Below the pieces are notes generated by a model. It was not told the origin of the DNA, did not search any database, and worked only from the letters and a program-made list of their open reading frames with translations. The position numbers and the translations under genes are program-made. Below, in pieces: positions 53,072-62,762 of a stretch of DNA of 64,000 nt. Each line of letters opens with the position of its first letter. Position 1 is the first letter of the stretch. The stretch is from Anaerolineae bacterium (GTDB lineage: Bacteria; Chloroflexota; Anaerolineae; Aggregatilineales; Phototrophicaceae): NCBI GenBank assembly GCA_013360465.1, contig JABWBO010000003.1, positions 62,001 to 126,000 on the forward strand, read 5' to 3'.

Positions 53072-54604
53072 ATGCGGGGACTCTTTCTTCTTCTGCTGGT
53101 CATCATGATGGGGACGGGATGCACGATCCTGGCTGCGCCAACCGCCACACTGACGCCGACAATCACCCCGACTGAGACGCCACCTCCTACAGACACCGCC
53201 ACCTGGACGCCCATACCTGCCACCGACACGCCGACCGTCACCCCTTCCTCCACACCGCTGCCTACGCTGACGCCGACTCCGGCACCGACTCTCACGCCTT
53301 CCACGACGCCAGAAGTAACGGTCGTCTTTACGTATGACAACTGGGAATTCCTGGACCTGCCGAGCGATATTGCGGCGCGGCTCAATTCGCCGATGATCGC
53401 CTTCCTCAACACCAACAACCGTACCGGTTCCGCTGCGACGCCTCTGCCGGGAAACAATATTCAGACGCTCTACTACGTGCCGCCAACCAACTCCGCCGCG
53501 CGCATCGCCATTAAGGAATTCGATATTTCGACGGGCGATCAAATCTTCATCGCGCCGGGCGGAGACAAACTGGCATATCTGCGGCTTGATGTTGGCAGCG
53601 CTGCCAACGGCTTGTACGTGGCGGACTTCGAGATCGGCGTCACGGGCAGGGTCCTGCCGATCACCGCGCTGACTCAGCGCGGCATCTATTCCCCACCGAG
53701 CTGGAAGCAGGACGGATCGCTGATGGCAGTTGCCGTCGCCACCGGTTACGACATCGACATCTTCACCATTGCCCCCAACGGAGCCTGGGCGCCGCTCATC
53801 ACTCACGGGTCCTATGACTTCTGGGGCGAGTGGTCACCGGATGGCAACTACCTGGTCTTCGTCTCCGACCGCGTCGCCTGCCCGACCTGGCATCCCGGCG
53901 AACCAGGGACATGCGATGGCACGGAAACACCACCTCCGTTCGGCGGGCACGTCTTCGTCCTGGAAATCGCGACCGGGCGCATCACGCAGATTAGCGATCA
54001 GGTGGTCTATGAGCCGCCGCACTGGGTGACGCCGCGTCAGGTCAGCTTTGTCGTGGGCGATCCCCTCTTTGGCGATCCAGAACGCGCGCTTTACCTCGCC
54101 GACATCTTCAGCGGTGAAGTGCGCAGCGTCCGCCTGAGCAGTGGCGATGTGCCGCTGAAACTCTCCGAAACCTGGTCTCCGACTGGGCAGCAGGTGCTGT
54201 TTCAGGGGGCAGATACCAGCACAGAAATCATCCTGGCGCAGATCAGCGGCACGGTGCTGGGGCGCATCGGCGATCTGAATTTCGCGCGCTACGGCATGTC
54301 TGCCGACTGGTCTCCCGACGGCTCGCTGATCGCTATCGGCGGGGTCGGCGGCGAATGCCCCTACGGCATAGTCGTCACCGATACCAGCCTGACCCCTATC
54401 GCGCGTGGAAACCCGCCGCCGTCGATGTGCGAACCGCGTTTCTCGCCCGACGGACGCTGGATCGCCTTCACCGGCGTGATCCCCAATCGCGATGGGCGGG
54501 TGGATGTGTACGCCGCCAACCAGAACGGCTTCGGCGCAGTCAACCTGACCGGCAGCCTGTTAGGGAACATCGCTATGTTCGGTTGGGTCGGCGGTCTGCC
54601 ATAA
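53072..54604 (+). CDS. Lipoprotein with WD40/PD40-like beta-propeller
   Basis: The 510-residue protein has a lipoprotein signal peptide (LLLLVIMMGTGC), then about 60 residues of Thr/Pro repeats (TPTITPTETPPPT), and a beta-propeller. The propeller repeats end in segments such as GEWSPDGNYLVFVSDR, ADWSPDGSLIAIGG and PRFSPDGRWIAFTG, the PD40/TolB-type blades. It is a surface-anchored binding protein of unknown ligand. The ATG at 53072 has AGGAAG seven bases ahead; earlier Met codons (53048) lack it and would spoil the signal peptide. Confidence 0.85.
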   Translation: MRGLFLLLLVIMMGTGCTILAAPTATLTPTITPTETPPPTDTATWTPIPATDTPTVTPSSTPLPTLTPTPAPTLTPSTTPEVTVVFTYDNWEFLDLPSDIAARLNSPMIAFLNTNNRTGSAATPLPGNNIQTLYYVPPTNSAARIAIKEFDISTGDQIFIAPGGDKLAYLRLDVGSAANGLYVADFEIGVTGRVLPITALTQRGIYSPPSWKQDGSLMAVAVATGYDIDIFTIAPNGAWAPLITHGSYDFWGEWSPDGNYLVFVSDRVACPTWHPGEPGTCDGTETPPPFGGHVFVLEIATGRITQISDQVVYEPPHWVTPRQVSFVVGDPLFGDPERALYLADIFSGEVRSVRLSSGDVPLKLSETWSPTGQQVLFQGADTSTEIILAQISGTVLGRIGDLNFARYGMSADWSPDGSLIAIGGVGGECPYGIVVTDTSLTPIARGNPPPSMCEPRFSPDGRWIAFTGVIPNRDGRVDVYAANQNGFGAVNLTGSLLGNIAMFGWVGGLP

Positions 54605-54654
54605 GCTTTGCTGCTGGCATTTCAATGCATTGATTCATCTTGAAGGAGAACCTG

Positions 54655-55401
54655 ATGGCGTCGTTGCAGGATAAAGTAGCGGTTGTGACCGGAGGCAGCC
54701 GAGGAATCGGACGCGGCATCGCGCTGGAGCTGGCGAAGCGCGGCGCTGCCGTCGTGGTCAACTATCACCAGAGCGCCAGCGCAGCCGACGAGGTTGTCAC
54801 CGCGATCACAGCGATGGGGAGCAAAGCCCTGGCGGTGCAGGCGGATGTCAGCACCGAAGAAGGCGCGAATACGCTGATCAAGACGGCGAACGATACTTTC
54901 GGGAAGGTCGATATTCTGGTCAATAACGCCGGAACGACGCGCGACAACGTGATCATGCTGATGGGCGCAGACGACTTCGACACTGTGATTGATACCAACC
55001 TGCGCAGCGCGTGGCTGTGTTCCAAGGCGGCGGTCCGCCTGATGATGCGCAAGCGCTACGGGCGCATCATCAACATCACCAGCATCAGCGGCATCATGGG
55101 AAATGGCGGTCAGACCAACTACAGCGCCAGCAAAGCCGGACTGATCGGTTTGACCAAAGCCCTGGCGCGCGAGGTCGGTTCGCGCAGCATCACCGTCAAC
55201 GCAGTCGCTCCCGGCTTCGTGCAGACCGACCTCACGTCCAATCTGCCGGACGAAATGTTGAAGAAGCTTAACGAGAACATCCCACTGGGTCGCTGGGCGT
55301 CCATCGAGGATGTCGCTTATGCGGCGGCGTTCCTCGCCTCCGACGAAGCCGGCTGCATCACCGGGCATGTGCTGGTCGTCGATGGTGGCATGGCAATGTA
55401 A
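54655..55401 (+). CDS. fabG: 3-oxoacyl-[acyl-carrier-protein] reductase (FabG-like SDR)
   Basis: The 248-residue short-chain dehydrogenase has the cofactor motif TGGSRGIG (12-19), NNAG (90-93), Asn115, Ser143 and the Tyr156-x3-Lys160 pair (YSASK), matching the FabG catalytic tetrad spacing. The C-terminal [12 protein letters not shown] is typical. It reduces 3-oxoacyl-ACP with NADPH in fatty acid elongation; other SDR roles are possible as no fab genes are adjacent. AAGGAGAA precedes the ATG at 54655. The HIT gene follows after 14 bases. Confidence 0.92.
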   Translation: MASLQDKVAVVTGGSRGIGRGIALELAKRGAAVVVNYHQSASAADEVVTAITAMGSKALAVQADVSTEEGANTLIKTANDTFGKVDILVNNAGTTRDNVIMLMGADDFDTVIDTNLRSAWLCSKAAVRLMMRKRYGRIINITSISGIMGNGGQTNYSASKAGLIGLTKALAREVGSRSITVNAVAPGFVQTDLTSNLPDEMLKKLNENIPLGRWASIEDVAYAAAFLASDEAGCITGHVLVVDGGMAM

Positions 55402-55415
55402 CAGGGGTTAACTCC

Positions 55416-55766
55416 ATGCCGACGATCTTCTCCAAAATCATCGCCCGAGAAGTGCGTTCCGACATCGTCTTTCAGGACGAGCGCGTCACCGCCTTCAGGG
55501 ATATCAATCCGCAGGCTCCAGTACACATCTTGATCGTTCCCAACAAAGAGATTGCGACCGTCGATGATGTCACGCCGGAAGACGAAGGCGTCCTCGGTCA
55601 CATGTTCATCGTCGCCCGGCAGATCGCCCGCGATCTGGGTATCGGAAACAAGGGCTATCGGCTGATCGTCAACTGCAAGGATGACGGTGGACAGGAAATC
55701 TACCACCTGCATATGCATCTAGTCGGCGGACGTCGCCTGGGGCGGATGCTGTCGCGCGCCGATTGA
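55416..55766 (+). CDS. HIT/HINT family hydrolase
   Basis: The 116-residue protein has the histidine triad HLHMHLVGG (about 97-105) and [18 protein letters not shown]-type segments typical of HINT. These enzymes hydrolyse purine nucleoside phosphoramidates or AMP conjugates. The length is normal. It shares the fabG transcript, and a strong hairpin follows the stop. Confidence 0.92.
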   Translation: MPTIFSKIIAREVRSDIVFQDERVTAFRDINPQAPVHILIVPNKEIATVDDVTPEDEGVLGHMFIVARQIARDLGIGNKGYRLIVNCKDDGGQEIYHLHMHLVGGRRLGRMLSRAD

Positions 55767-55797
55767 GGAAAAAAGGCTCGGCGAAGGGTTTGCGCTT

Positions 55798-55838
55798 CAG
55801 ACCTCACCCCGCCTGCGAAACCGGCGGGGTGAGGTCTG
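55798..55838 (+). terminator. Strong hairpin terminator after the fabG-HIT operon
   Basis: Perfect 16-base arms CAGACCTCACCCCGCC and GGCGGGGTGAGGTCTG enclose a nine-base loop, followed by TTTATCG. It lies between convergent genes and may serve both, although only the plus side has a short U-run. Confidence 0.75.
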
Positions 55839-55877
55839 TTTATCGAGTAAACTCGCGTGTTGAGTTCACCTTCTTCA

Positions 55878-56861
55878 CTAGCCGCCCGCCTCGGCAGCCG
55901 CTTCAGTGGTCGCTTCCGGCGTCGACTCCGGGGTCGATTCGGGCACAGCCGCGCCGGCTGGCTCCGCTGTCGCTTCAGGTGTTGACTCAAGAGCCGGCGC
56001 AGACTCCGGTTCGGCTGTCGCCTCAGGGATCGGCTCAATTGCGCTCACGCGCTCAATTTCAGCGTCAATCGCTGCCAGAATATCGGCGGCGGCGGTCAGC
56101 GCCGTCTGCTCTTCACTGAGCGGCACAACTCCGTTGATAGCGACCGTCGGCGCGCCGTTGAAACTCAGCAGCGCCAGGGCATTGTTGCGCGCTGTCGTGA
56201 GCAGTTCCTGCACGCTTCCGCTGGCGACGCAGGCGCTGTGCTGACCGCGATTCAAGCCCAGCGCGTCCAGACCCGCCACAAGCCGGTTGTTGGTGAAGGA
56301 CTGGTTGCCATAGCGCCCCTGCCAATCGAACAGCATGTCGTGGAACTGCCAGAACGCCTGCTGTTCCGCCGCGCAGACCGCCGCAATCGCCGCGCCCTGC
56401 CCGTTCGGGACCGTTCCATAGCCGAACAGCGGGACGTAGATCACGGCGATCTTCTCGTCGCGCACGCGCGTCACCAGTTCATCGATGATCTGGTCGTGAA
56501 GATCGCGGCAGCTTGGGCAGTCAAAGCTGGAATAGAGGCTGACTTTGACGCTGGCGTTCGGCTCGCCCAGGAGAGGATAGCCTTCCTGCGTGCGCGACAC
56601 CGGCAGATCGGCATAACGCGCCGTCGTCGCCTGCGGGATCGGCGCTTCCTGCGGCAGGTTGACCAGGATGAAAATGACTGCGAACAGGACAGCCAATCCG
56701 ACGACTGTCCCCACAATCATGATGAGCCGGCGGCGCTGCCGCTCTCGTTCGCGTTCTCTGATGCGTTCAGCCGCGCGCGAACCGCTGGCGGTCGGTCGGG
56801 AGGGCTGAGCCGACTGTTCCGGTTTGGAGTCTGTTTTGCGATTTCTTCTCTGCTGAGCCAT
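55878..56861 (-). CDS. Membrane-anchored DsbA-like thioredoxin protein
   Basis: The 327-residue protein has a basic, Arg/Glu-rich cytoplasmic N-terminus, a membrane helix (about 47-69), and an outer thioredoxin domain with the active site CPSC (Cys115, Cys118) in SSFDCPSCRDLHDQII. GAPTVAINGVVPL supplies the cis-Pro loop. The C-terminal 55 residues are a Glu/Pro/Thr/Ala-rich tail of PEATAEP-type units ending AEAGG. It probably forms or isomerises disulfides in exported proteins; no DsbB/VKOR partner is adjacent. It converges with the HIT gene and diverges from aconitase. Confidence 0.88.
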   Translation of the reverse strand: MAQQRRNRKTDSKPEQSAQPSRPTASGSRAAERIRERERERQRRRLIMIVGTVVGLAVLFAVIFILVNLPQEAPIPQATTARYADLPVSRTQEGYPLLGEPNASVKVSLYSSFDCPSCRDLHDQIIDELVTRVRDEKIAVIYVPLFGYGTVPNGQGAAIAAVCAAEQQAFWQFHDMLFDWQGRYGNQSFTNNRLVAGLDALGLNRGQHSACVASGSVQELLTTARNNALALLSFNGAPTVAINGVVPLSEEQTALTAAADILAAIDAEIERVSAIEPIPEATAEPESAPALESTPEATAEPAGAAVPESTPESTPEATTEAAAEAGG

Positions 56862-56967
56862 GACAGCCTCGATTCCTGTGTGTAAACCGGCTTCAGTTTA
56901 CAGCCCGAAAGCCAAACGTCAAGCAGTGCCGCTGAGGGTATACCGTTCAATTGGTCCGATGATTTGG

Positions 56968-56997
56968 CTGACAAATCGGATCGGTTTGGAGTAAAAT
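56968..56997 (+). promoter_or_regulatory. Candidate promoter of aconitase
   Basis: CTGACA at 56968-56973, an 18-base spacer and TAAAAT at 56992-56997 precede acnA, leaving a leader of about 100 bases. Confidence 0.45.
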
Positions 56998-57106
56998 GCA
57001 GTGGAATTCGGATTGCTCCTGATACTCCCTCTACCCCACATGTTATGGTCGATTGAGCGGCGGCTGCGCTGAAGGCAGTCCCGCAGAAACGATACGAGGA
57101 CAACCA

Positions 57107-59809
57107 ATGAAAGTCGACTCTTTCGGCACTCGCGGCACGTTCGACACCGGTCACGGGCAAGCGGTCATCTACCGCTTGAATAAGCTGAGCGAGCGCGGAA
57201 TCGGGCACGTAGACCGCCTGCCATTCAGCATCAAGATTCTGCTCGAAAACGCGCTCCGCAACCTGGATAACTACGAGGTCATGGAAGATGCGGTTGCGGC
57301 GATTGCCGGCTGGAACGCCGCCGCTCCCGGCGACATCGAGATCCCCTTCAAGCCTGCGCGTGTCATCCTCCAGGACTTCACCGGCGTCGCCGTCGTCGTC
57401 GATCTTGCGGCGCTGCGCAGCGCCATGCAGCGTCTCGGCGGCGATCCGCGTCGGATCAATCCCAATATCCCGGTCGATCTGGTCATCGATCACTCCGTGC
57501 AGGTCGATCGCTTTGGGTCGGCAGACGCGATCCTATTCAATGCCGAACGCGAGTTCGTCCGCAATCGCGAACGCTACGAACTCCTCCACTGGGCACAGAA
57601 CGCCTTCGAAGACTTCAGGGTTGTCCCGCCGGCGACCGGCATCGTGCATCAGGTAAACCTCGAATATCTGGCGAAGGTCGTGCAGCTCTTCGAGGAGGAT
57701 GGCGCGCAGATTGCCCTCCCAGATTCGCTGGTCGGCACCGACAGCCACACCACCATGATCAATGGTCTGGGCGTGCTGGGTTGGGGCGTCGGCGGCATCG
57801 AAGCCGAAGCTGCCATGCTTGGACAGCCGATCTACATGCTCATGCCCCAGGTCATCGGCGTCAAACTGACCGGCAGTCTGCCCGAAGGCGCGACCGCTAC
57901 CGACCTGGTGCTGACCGTGACCCAGACGCTGCGCAAGAAGGGCGTGGTCGATAAATTCGTCGAGTTCTACGGACCCGGATGCGGCACGCTGAGCCTGCCA
58001 GATCGCGCAACTATCGCTAACATGGCGCCCGAATACGGCGCAACGATGGGCTTCTTCCCGGTCGATGCTGAATCGCTGAATTTCCTGCGCCGAACTGGAC
58101 GCAGCGAAGCCCTGACGCAGCTGGTCGAGCGCTACACCAAGGAACAGGGCTTGTTCCGCACCAACACCACGCCAGACCCGATCTTCACCGATTCCCTGGT
58201 GATCGATCTCGACGCCGTGCAGCCGAGCATGGCAGGTCCTAAGCGCCCCCAGGACCGCGTCCTGCTGCGCGATATGAAGGACAGCTTCCAGAAGGCGCTG
58301 CGCGCCCCGGTCGATCAGCGCGGTTTCGCCCTGGACGACAGTGCGGTGAACCAGCGCGCAGCGGTTGCCGACAATGGGCAGAGCGCCGAGATCGGGCATG
58401 GCGTCGTCGTCATCGCCTCGATCACCAGCTGTACCAACACCAGCAACCCGATGGTCATGATGGGGGCAGGTCTGCTGGCGAAAAACGCGGTCGAAAAAGG
58501 CTTGCAGCGCAAGCCCTACGTCAAGACCAGCCTCGCCCCTGGTTCGCGCGTTGTGACGGAGTATCTGGACCGCGCTGGGCTGACGTCTTACCTCGATCAG
58601 CTCGGTTTCAACACCGTCGGTTACGGCTGCATGACCTGCATCGGCAACAGCGGTCCTCTGCCCGAAAACGTCGCGGAAGCGGTGGAAAGCGGAGAGCTGG
58701 TCGCCGCCGCCGTGCTGAGCGGCAACCGCAACTTTGAGGGACGCATCAACCCGCTGGTCAAGGCGAACTATCTGGCGTCGCCGCCGCTGGTGGTCGCCTA
58801 TGCCCTTGCCGGGACGGTCGATATCGACCTGACAAACGATCCGATCGGCATCAATGATGCCGGCGAAGCGGTGTACCTCAGGGATATCTGGCCCTCGAAC
58901 CAGGACGTGATGACTCTGGTTGAAAAGACCATCACCCCCGACATGTTCGCCTCGCAGTATGGCAATGTCTACACCGGGAATCCGACATGGAATGCCATCA
59001 CCGGTTCCGAAGGCGATGTCTACGTCTGGAACAGCGAGAGTACCTACGTTCAGGAGCCGCCCTTCTTCTTCGACTTCGATACGCAGCCCTCCGCGCTCAG
59101 CAGCATTGAGGCGGCGCGCGCGCTGGCGGTCCTGGGGGATTCGATCACGACCGATCACATCTCTCCGGCGGGCGACATCGCCGTCAACAGCCCGGCGGGC
59201 AAATATCTGATCGAACACGACGTCGAGCCGATCTATTTCAACACCTATGGCACACGACGCGGCAACCATGAGGTGATGATTCGCGGCACGTTTGCCAACA
59301 TCCGCCTGCGCAACCGGCTGGTTCCGGGGAGCGAGGGTCCGGTTACAACCCACTTCCCAACCGGCGAAACCACCAGCATCTACGCCGCATCGGAGCGCTA
59401 TCTCGCCGCCAATACGCCGTTGATCGTGCTGGCAGGTTCCGAGTACGGCACAGGTTCCAGCCGTGACTGGGCAGCCAAGGGCACCGCGCTGCTCGGCGTC
59501 AGGGCGGTGATCGCCCGATCCTTCGAGCGCATCCACCGCAGCAACCTGGTCATGATGGGTGTGCTGCCCTTGCAGTTCAAGGACGGCGAGAGCGTCGAAA
59601 GCCTGGGGCTGACCGGGCGCGAGACGTTCGACATCCTGGGCATCGACGACCACTTGCAGCCCAAGCAGGACCTGACCGTCGTCGCGCGCGGCGAGGATGG
59701 CTCGGAAAAACGCTTCACAGTGACCGCCCGTGTCGACACGCCGGTCGATGTCGAGTACTATCGCAACGGGGGCATCCTGCAGACCGTGCTGCGCAAGTTC
59801 CTTCAGTAA
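57107..59809 (+). CDS. acnA: Aconitate hydratase A
   Basis: The 900-residue enzyme interconverts citrate and isocitrate in the TCA cycle. The 4Fe-4S ligands are the Cys in [10 protein letters not shown] and the two in [41 protein letters not shown] and [11 protein letters not shown] form the active-site signatures, and the C-terminal swivel domain is complete. The start at 57107 has GAGGA seven bases upstream; the 18-residue longer frame lacks a site. The length matches bacterial AcnA/IRP-type enzymes (about 890-900). Confidence 0.97.
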   Translation: MKVDSFGTRGTFDTGHGQAVIYRLNKLSERGIGHVDRLPFSIKILLENALRNLDNYEVMEDAVAAIAGWNAAAPGDIEIPFKPARVILQDFTGVAVVVDLAALRSAMQRLGGDPRRINPNIPVDLVIDHSVQVDRFGSADAILFNAEREFVRNRERYELLHWAQNAFEDFRVVPPATGIVHQVNLEYLAKVVQLFEEDGAQIALPDSLVGTDSHTTMINGLGVLGWGVGGIEAEAAMLGQPIYMLMPQVIGVKLTGSLPEGATATDLVLTVTQTLRKKGVVDKFVEFYGPGCGTLSLPDRATIANMAPEYGATMGFFPVDAESLNFLRRTGRSEALTQLVERYTKEQGLFRTNTTPDPIFTDSLVIDLDAVQPSMAGPKRPQDRVLLRDMKDSFQKALRAPVDQRGFALDDSAVNQRAAVADNGQSAEIGHGVVVIASITSCTNTSNPMVMMGAGLLAKNAVEKGLQRKPYVKTSLAPGSRVVTEYLDRAGLTSYLDQLGFNTVGYGCMTCIGNSGPLPENVAEAVESGELVAAAVLSGNRNFEGRINPLVKANYLASPPLVVAYALAGTVDIDLTNDPIGINDAGEAVYLRDIWPSNQDVMTLVEKTITPDMFASQYGNVYTGNPTWNAITGSEGDVYVWNSESTYVQEPPFFFDFDTQPSALSSIEAARALAVLGDSITTDHISPAGDIAVNSPAGKYLIEHDVEPIYFNTYGTRRGNHEVMIRGTFANIRLRNRLVPGSEGPVTTHFPTGETTSIYAASERYLAANTPLIVLAGSEYGTGSSRDWAAKGTALLGVRAVIARSFERIHRSNLVMMGVLPLQFKDGESVESLGLTGRETFDILGIDDHLQPKQDLTVVARGEDGSEKRFTVTARVDTPVDVEYYRNGGILQTVLRKFLQ

Positions 59810-59824
59810 TCAGAATCGTCGAAT

Positions 59825-59876
59825 GGACGATACATGCAGGGGTGCAGACTGCTGTACCCCTGATTCGTCCTTTATT
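59825..59876 (+). terminator. Terminator after acnA
   Basis: GGACGA pairs with TCGTCC at the base, and CAGGGGTGCAG pairs with CTGTACCCCTG (one G-U) above a small internal loop, closed by ACTG. TTTATT follows the stem. It lies between acnA and the RNase HI gene. Confidence 0.6.
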
Positions 59877-59895
59877 CCAGGTGATGGCGCATCCT

Positions 59896-60351
59896 ATGAC
59901 TGACGATACACCAGTGATCATCTATTCCGATGGGAGCGCCAAGCCGAACCCTGATGGACCGGGCGGGTGGGCTGCATTGCTGATCTACGGCGAGCAAGAA
60001 AAGCCGATCAGCGGCGGAGAACCCAAAACAACGAACAACCGAATGGAGCTGACGGCGGCGATCAAGGCGCTGGAAGCGCTCAAGCGGCGCTGCAGAATCG
60101 ACTTCTACACCGATTCGCAGTATCTGCGCAACGGCATCACCACCTGGATCGAAGGCTGGAAACGCAACGGCTGGCGGACCGCGAACAAACAGGCAGTCCT
60201 CAACCAGGACCTTTGGGTGCAGCTAGATGAACTAACGCGCCAGCATGATATCTCGTGGCACTGGACGCGGGGTCATGCAGGAAATCACTACAACGAGCGG
60301 GTCGATCAGATGGCGGCTGCGGCGCGGGAAACTGTACGCCGCAGTCGTTAG
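59896..60351 (+). CDS. rnhA: Ribonuclease HI
   Basis: The 151-residue enzyme degrades the RNA strand of RNA-DNA hybrids. Catalytic residues are Asp12 (YSDGSA), Glu51 (NNRMELTA), Asp73 (YTDSQYL), His127 (RGHAGN) and Asp137 (NERVDQMA), the same spacing as E. coli RNase HI. The basic handle region [14 protein letters not shown] is present. AGGTGA precedes the ATG at 59896; the two upstream Met codons (59842, 59884) are weaker. The aminotransferase gene follows after 17 bases. Confidence 0.95.
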   Translation: MTDDTPVIIYSDGSAKPNPDGPGGWAALLIYGEQEKPISGGEPKTTNNRMELTAAIKALEALKRRCRIDFYTDSQYLRNGITTWIEGWKRNGWRTANKQAVLNQDLWVQLDELTRQHDISWHWTRGHAGNHYNERVDQMAAAARETVRRSR

Positions 60352-60368
60352 CAGGATGGAGCAGGGGT

Positions 60369-61535
60369 ATGGCGAAGCGCGCTGATCGCGTAGCAGGGTT
60401 TGGAACCACTATCTTCACAGAGATCAACCAGCTGGCACAGCAGCATAACGCGCTGAACCTGGGTCAAGGCAAACCGGACTTCGACGGTCCTGCGGAGATC
60501 ATCGACGCCGCTGTGCAGGCGCTGCAGCAGGGCGCACTCAACCAGTATGCGCCCGGACCAGGCGCTGCCTCGCTCCGCCAGGCGGTCGCTGATCATGCCC
60601 GTCGGTTCTATCATATGGAAATCAGTCCCACTGAAGGGGTCGTCGTCACCGCCGGCGCGACCGAAGCGATATTCTCGTGCGTACTCGGTCTAGTCGACCG
60701 GGGCGACGAGGTGATCGTCATCGAACCTTATTTCGACAGCTACGTCCCGAACATCACGATGGCGGGAGCCAAACCGGTCTTTGTGCCGCTGCGTCCCCCG
60801 ACCTGGACCTTTGACCCGGAAGAACTGCGACGCGCCTTCAACAAACGCACGCGCGCCTTGATCCTGAACACACCGCACAATCCCAGCGGGCGCGTCTTCA
60901 CCCGGCAGGAGCTGACGCTGATCGCTGAATTATGCCGGGAACATGACGTGACGGTGATCTCCGATGAGGTCTATGAGCATCTGATCTTCGACAGCGCCTG
61001 TCACATCCCGATTGCCAGCCTGCCCGGCATGTTTGACCGCACCGTCACGGTCAGCAGTCTCGGCAAGACGTTCAGCGTCACAGGATGGAAGATCGGCTGG
61101 GTCTATGGCGCACCAGAATTGGTGCGCGGCGTGGCGCAGGCGCACCAGTTTGTGACGTTCGCCGTCAATCACCCGGCGCAGCAGGCGGCAGCCTTCGCGC
61201 TCAGCTTGCCGGAATCCTATTTCGCTGATTTCAAGAAGATGTACACCGGCAAGCGCGATCTGCTGATGAGTGCGCTCAGGCGGGGTGGGCTTTCCCCAAC
61301 TCTGCCCGAAGGCACTTATTTCATCATGGCGGACTTCTCGTCAGTCTTCGACGGCGACGACATCGAATTCGCGCGCTACCTCACGTCAGAAGTTGGCGTG
61401 GCGTGTATCCCACCGACCTTCTTCTACAGCCATGATCACGCGCACATGGCGAGTACTCAGGCACGCTTCGCTTTCTGCAAGAGCGATGAGATGCTGCGTG
61501 AAGTCGGCGAGCGGATGGCGCTCCTGGGACGCTAG
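60369..61535 (+). CDS. Class I/II pyridoxal phosphate aminotransferase
   Basis: The 388-residue protein has GQGKPDFDGP near the N-terminus, TAGATEAIFS for PLP phosphate contact, NTPHNPSGRVF, SDEVYEHLIF and the cofactor Lys in SSLGKTFSVTGWKIGW. A C-terminal Arg in QARFAF binds the substrate carboxylate. The pattern is closest to the kynurenine/methionine aminotransferase branch (YbdL/KAT-like), but the exact substrate cannot be read from the sequence. The ATG at 60369 was chosen since the longer frame reads through the rnhA gene. It converges with the TPR-Yip1 gene, the two stops being five bases apart. Confidence 0.9.
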   Translation: MAKRADRVAGFGTTIFTEINQLAQQHNALNLGQGKPDFDGPAEIIDAAVQALQQGALNQYAPGPGAASLRQAVADHARRFYHMEISPTEGVVVTAGATEAIFSCVLGLVDRGDEVIVIEPYFDSYVPNITMAGAKPVFVPLRPPTWTFDPEELRRAFNKRTRALILNTPHNPSGRVFTRQELTLIAELCREHDVTVISDEVYEHLIFDSACHIPIASLPGMFDRTVTVSSLGKTFSVTGWKIGWVYGAPELVRGVAQAHQFVTFAVNHPAQQAAAFALSLPESYFADFKKMYTGKRDLLMSALRRGGLSPTLPEGTYFIMADFSSVFDGDDIEFARYLTSEVGVACIPPTFFYSHDHAHMASTQARFAFCKSDEMLREVGERMALLGR

Positions 61536-61540
61536 AAGGC

Positions 61541-62581
61541 TCAGAACAGGGCAAACGGCAGCGCTCCTCCGATGACCAGACTGCTCAGAATGACGCGGAA
61601 GAGGCTGATCGCCAGCAGCATGACAAGCAGCGTGATCAGAGGCAGAGCGGCTTTGTCCTTCGTCTCGGTCAGCAGGTACAGTCGTTCATAGCCGCTGCTC
61701 ATGATATAGCCGGCTAGGATGAGCATGATCAGTCCAGTGTATCCTCCGCCAAAACCCAGCAGCGCAAAGATCAAAGTGATGGCGGCGGTGAAGACAACGG
61801 TTGGCGCCCAGACGATGCCGGCGGTCATGCTGTGACGCACGAGCGTCGCCTTCCATCCCTGCGCCTGCGCATAACGGTACGAAGCATAGCAGCCGAGGAA
61901 CAGCGCCAGAACCAGCAGCGGAATACTCAGGAGCGGCGTCAGGATGATGCTGACGAAGCTGAATAAGTTCGCCGAGGTGACGATCACGATGAAAAGGGAC
62001 AGCAGCAGGCTCACGCCGGCGCTGATCGTCGCAGCTGTCCCCGTCACCAACCAGAATCGCCACCACGTCGCCTGATCGACCTCTGCGGCATAGTCGCCAG
62101 GACGGCGCAGCAGGACATTCCACCCGGAACGAAGCAGCGCTAAGCCGTCCCGTGCTAAACCGCCTGGCGAGACCGAGGCGGGCGCGCCGGGTATCTTGAA
62201 AGGCAGACGAAAACCCTCTTCGGCGATGTCCGCCTGTCCAGGGCGACGTTCATCTTCCGGGTTGAGTGCCCGTATCTTGGGACGCATCCCCGAAGGAGTC
62301 CGCGCCGCCGGAGCGCCGCCCTGCATGACGTTTGCCTCGCGCGCCTTGATACGATCCAGGACCTCCCGCGCCTTGACGTTACCGGGATTGATTTCCAGGA
62401 CGCGCTCTAGATGCTGCTTGCGCAGCTGGGCGTCCTGCTCGACGGCGGCGAGATAGTACCACCCTTGTTCATTATCCGGCGACTGGCTGACAAAGTGATT
62501 CAGCAGTTCCCGCGCTTTCTCGCGGTCGCCCGCCTGGAATGCTGAAATCCCCTGGTTCAAGAGATCTTGTTCGGGCTGCAT
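61541..62581 (-). CDS. TPR-Yip1 domain membrane protein
   Basis: The 346-residue protein has two TPR-like units in the N-terminal 75 residues (ISAFQAGDREKARELLNHFV and GWYYLAAVEQDAQLRKQHLE), a Pro/Arg-rich linker, then a C-terminal Yip1-type domain with five membrane helices (about 180-346). The TPR part probably faces the cytoplasm and binds a partner. No function is established for bacterial TPR-Yip1 fusions. AAGGTGG lies ahead of the ATG. It is divergent from the deoxynucleoside kinase. Confidence 0.8.
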   Translation of the reverse strand: MQPEQDLLNQGISAFQAGDREKARELLNHFVSQSPDNEQGWYYLAAVEQDAQLRKQHLERVLEINPGNVKAREVLDRIKAREANVMQGGAPAARTPSGMRPKIRALNPEDERRPGQADIAEEGFRLPFKIPGAPASVSPGGLARDGLALLRSGWNVLLRRPGDYAAEVDQATWWRFWLVTGTAATISAGVSLLLSLFIVIVTSANLFSFVSIILTPLLSIPLLVLALFLGCYASYRYAQAQGWKATLVRHSMTAGIVWAPTVVFTAAITLIFALLGFGGGYTGLIMLILAGYIMSSGYERLYLLTETKDKAALPLITLLVMLLAISLFRVILSSLVIGGALPFALF

Positions 62582-62699
62582 TACGATCTACCACCTTCCT
62601 CGTCGCTGCGACTCAGCGGATCGAACGCTGGTCGTAATTCACGGTTGCAGAAACGACTCTCACCGAATCTATTATCCGGGAAAGCCCAATTTTCAGGGA

Positions 62700-62728
62700 T
62701 TGAGAAATCCCCCATCAGATAGTATAAA
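62700..62728 (+). promoter_or_regulatory. Strong sigma-70 promoter of the deoxynucleoside kinase
   Basis: TTGAGA at 62700-62705, a 17-base spacer and TATAAA at 62723-62728 give a near-consensus promoter, with the start near 62735 and a leader of about 28 bases. Confidence 0.7.
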
Positions 62729-62762
62729 CGTTCTAAGGTCGGACACGCCTCAACCGGGAAAA

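Noticed and set aside
57533-59653. 706-residue open frame opposite aconitase
   Set aside because: Aconitase motifs and the iron-sulfur cysteines are complete on the plus strand; the minus frame is open only because of GC-rich codon bias.
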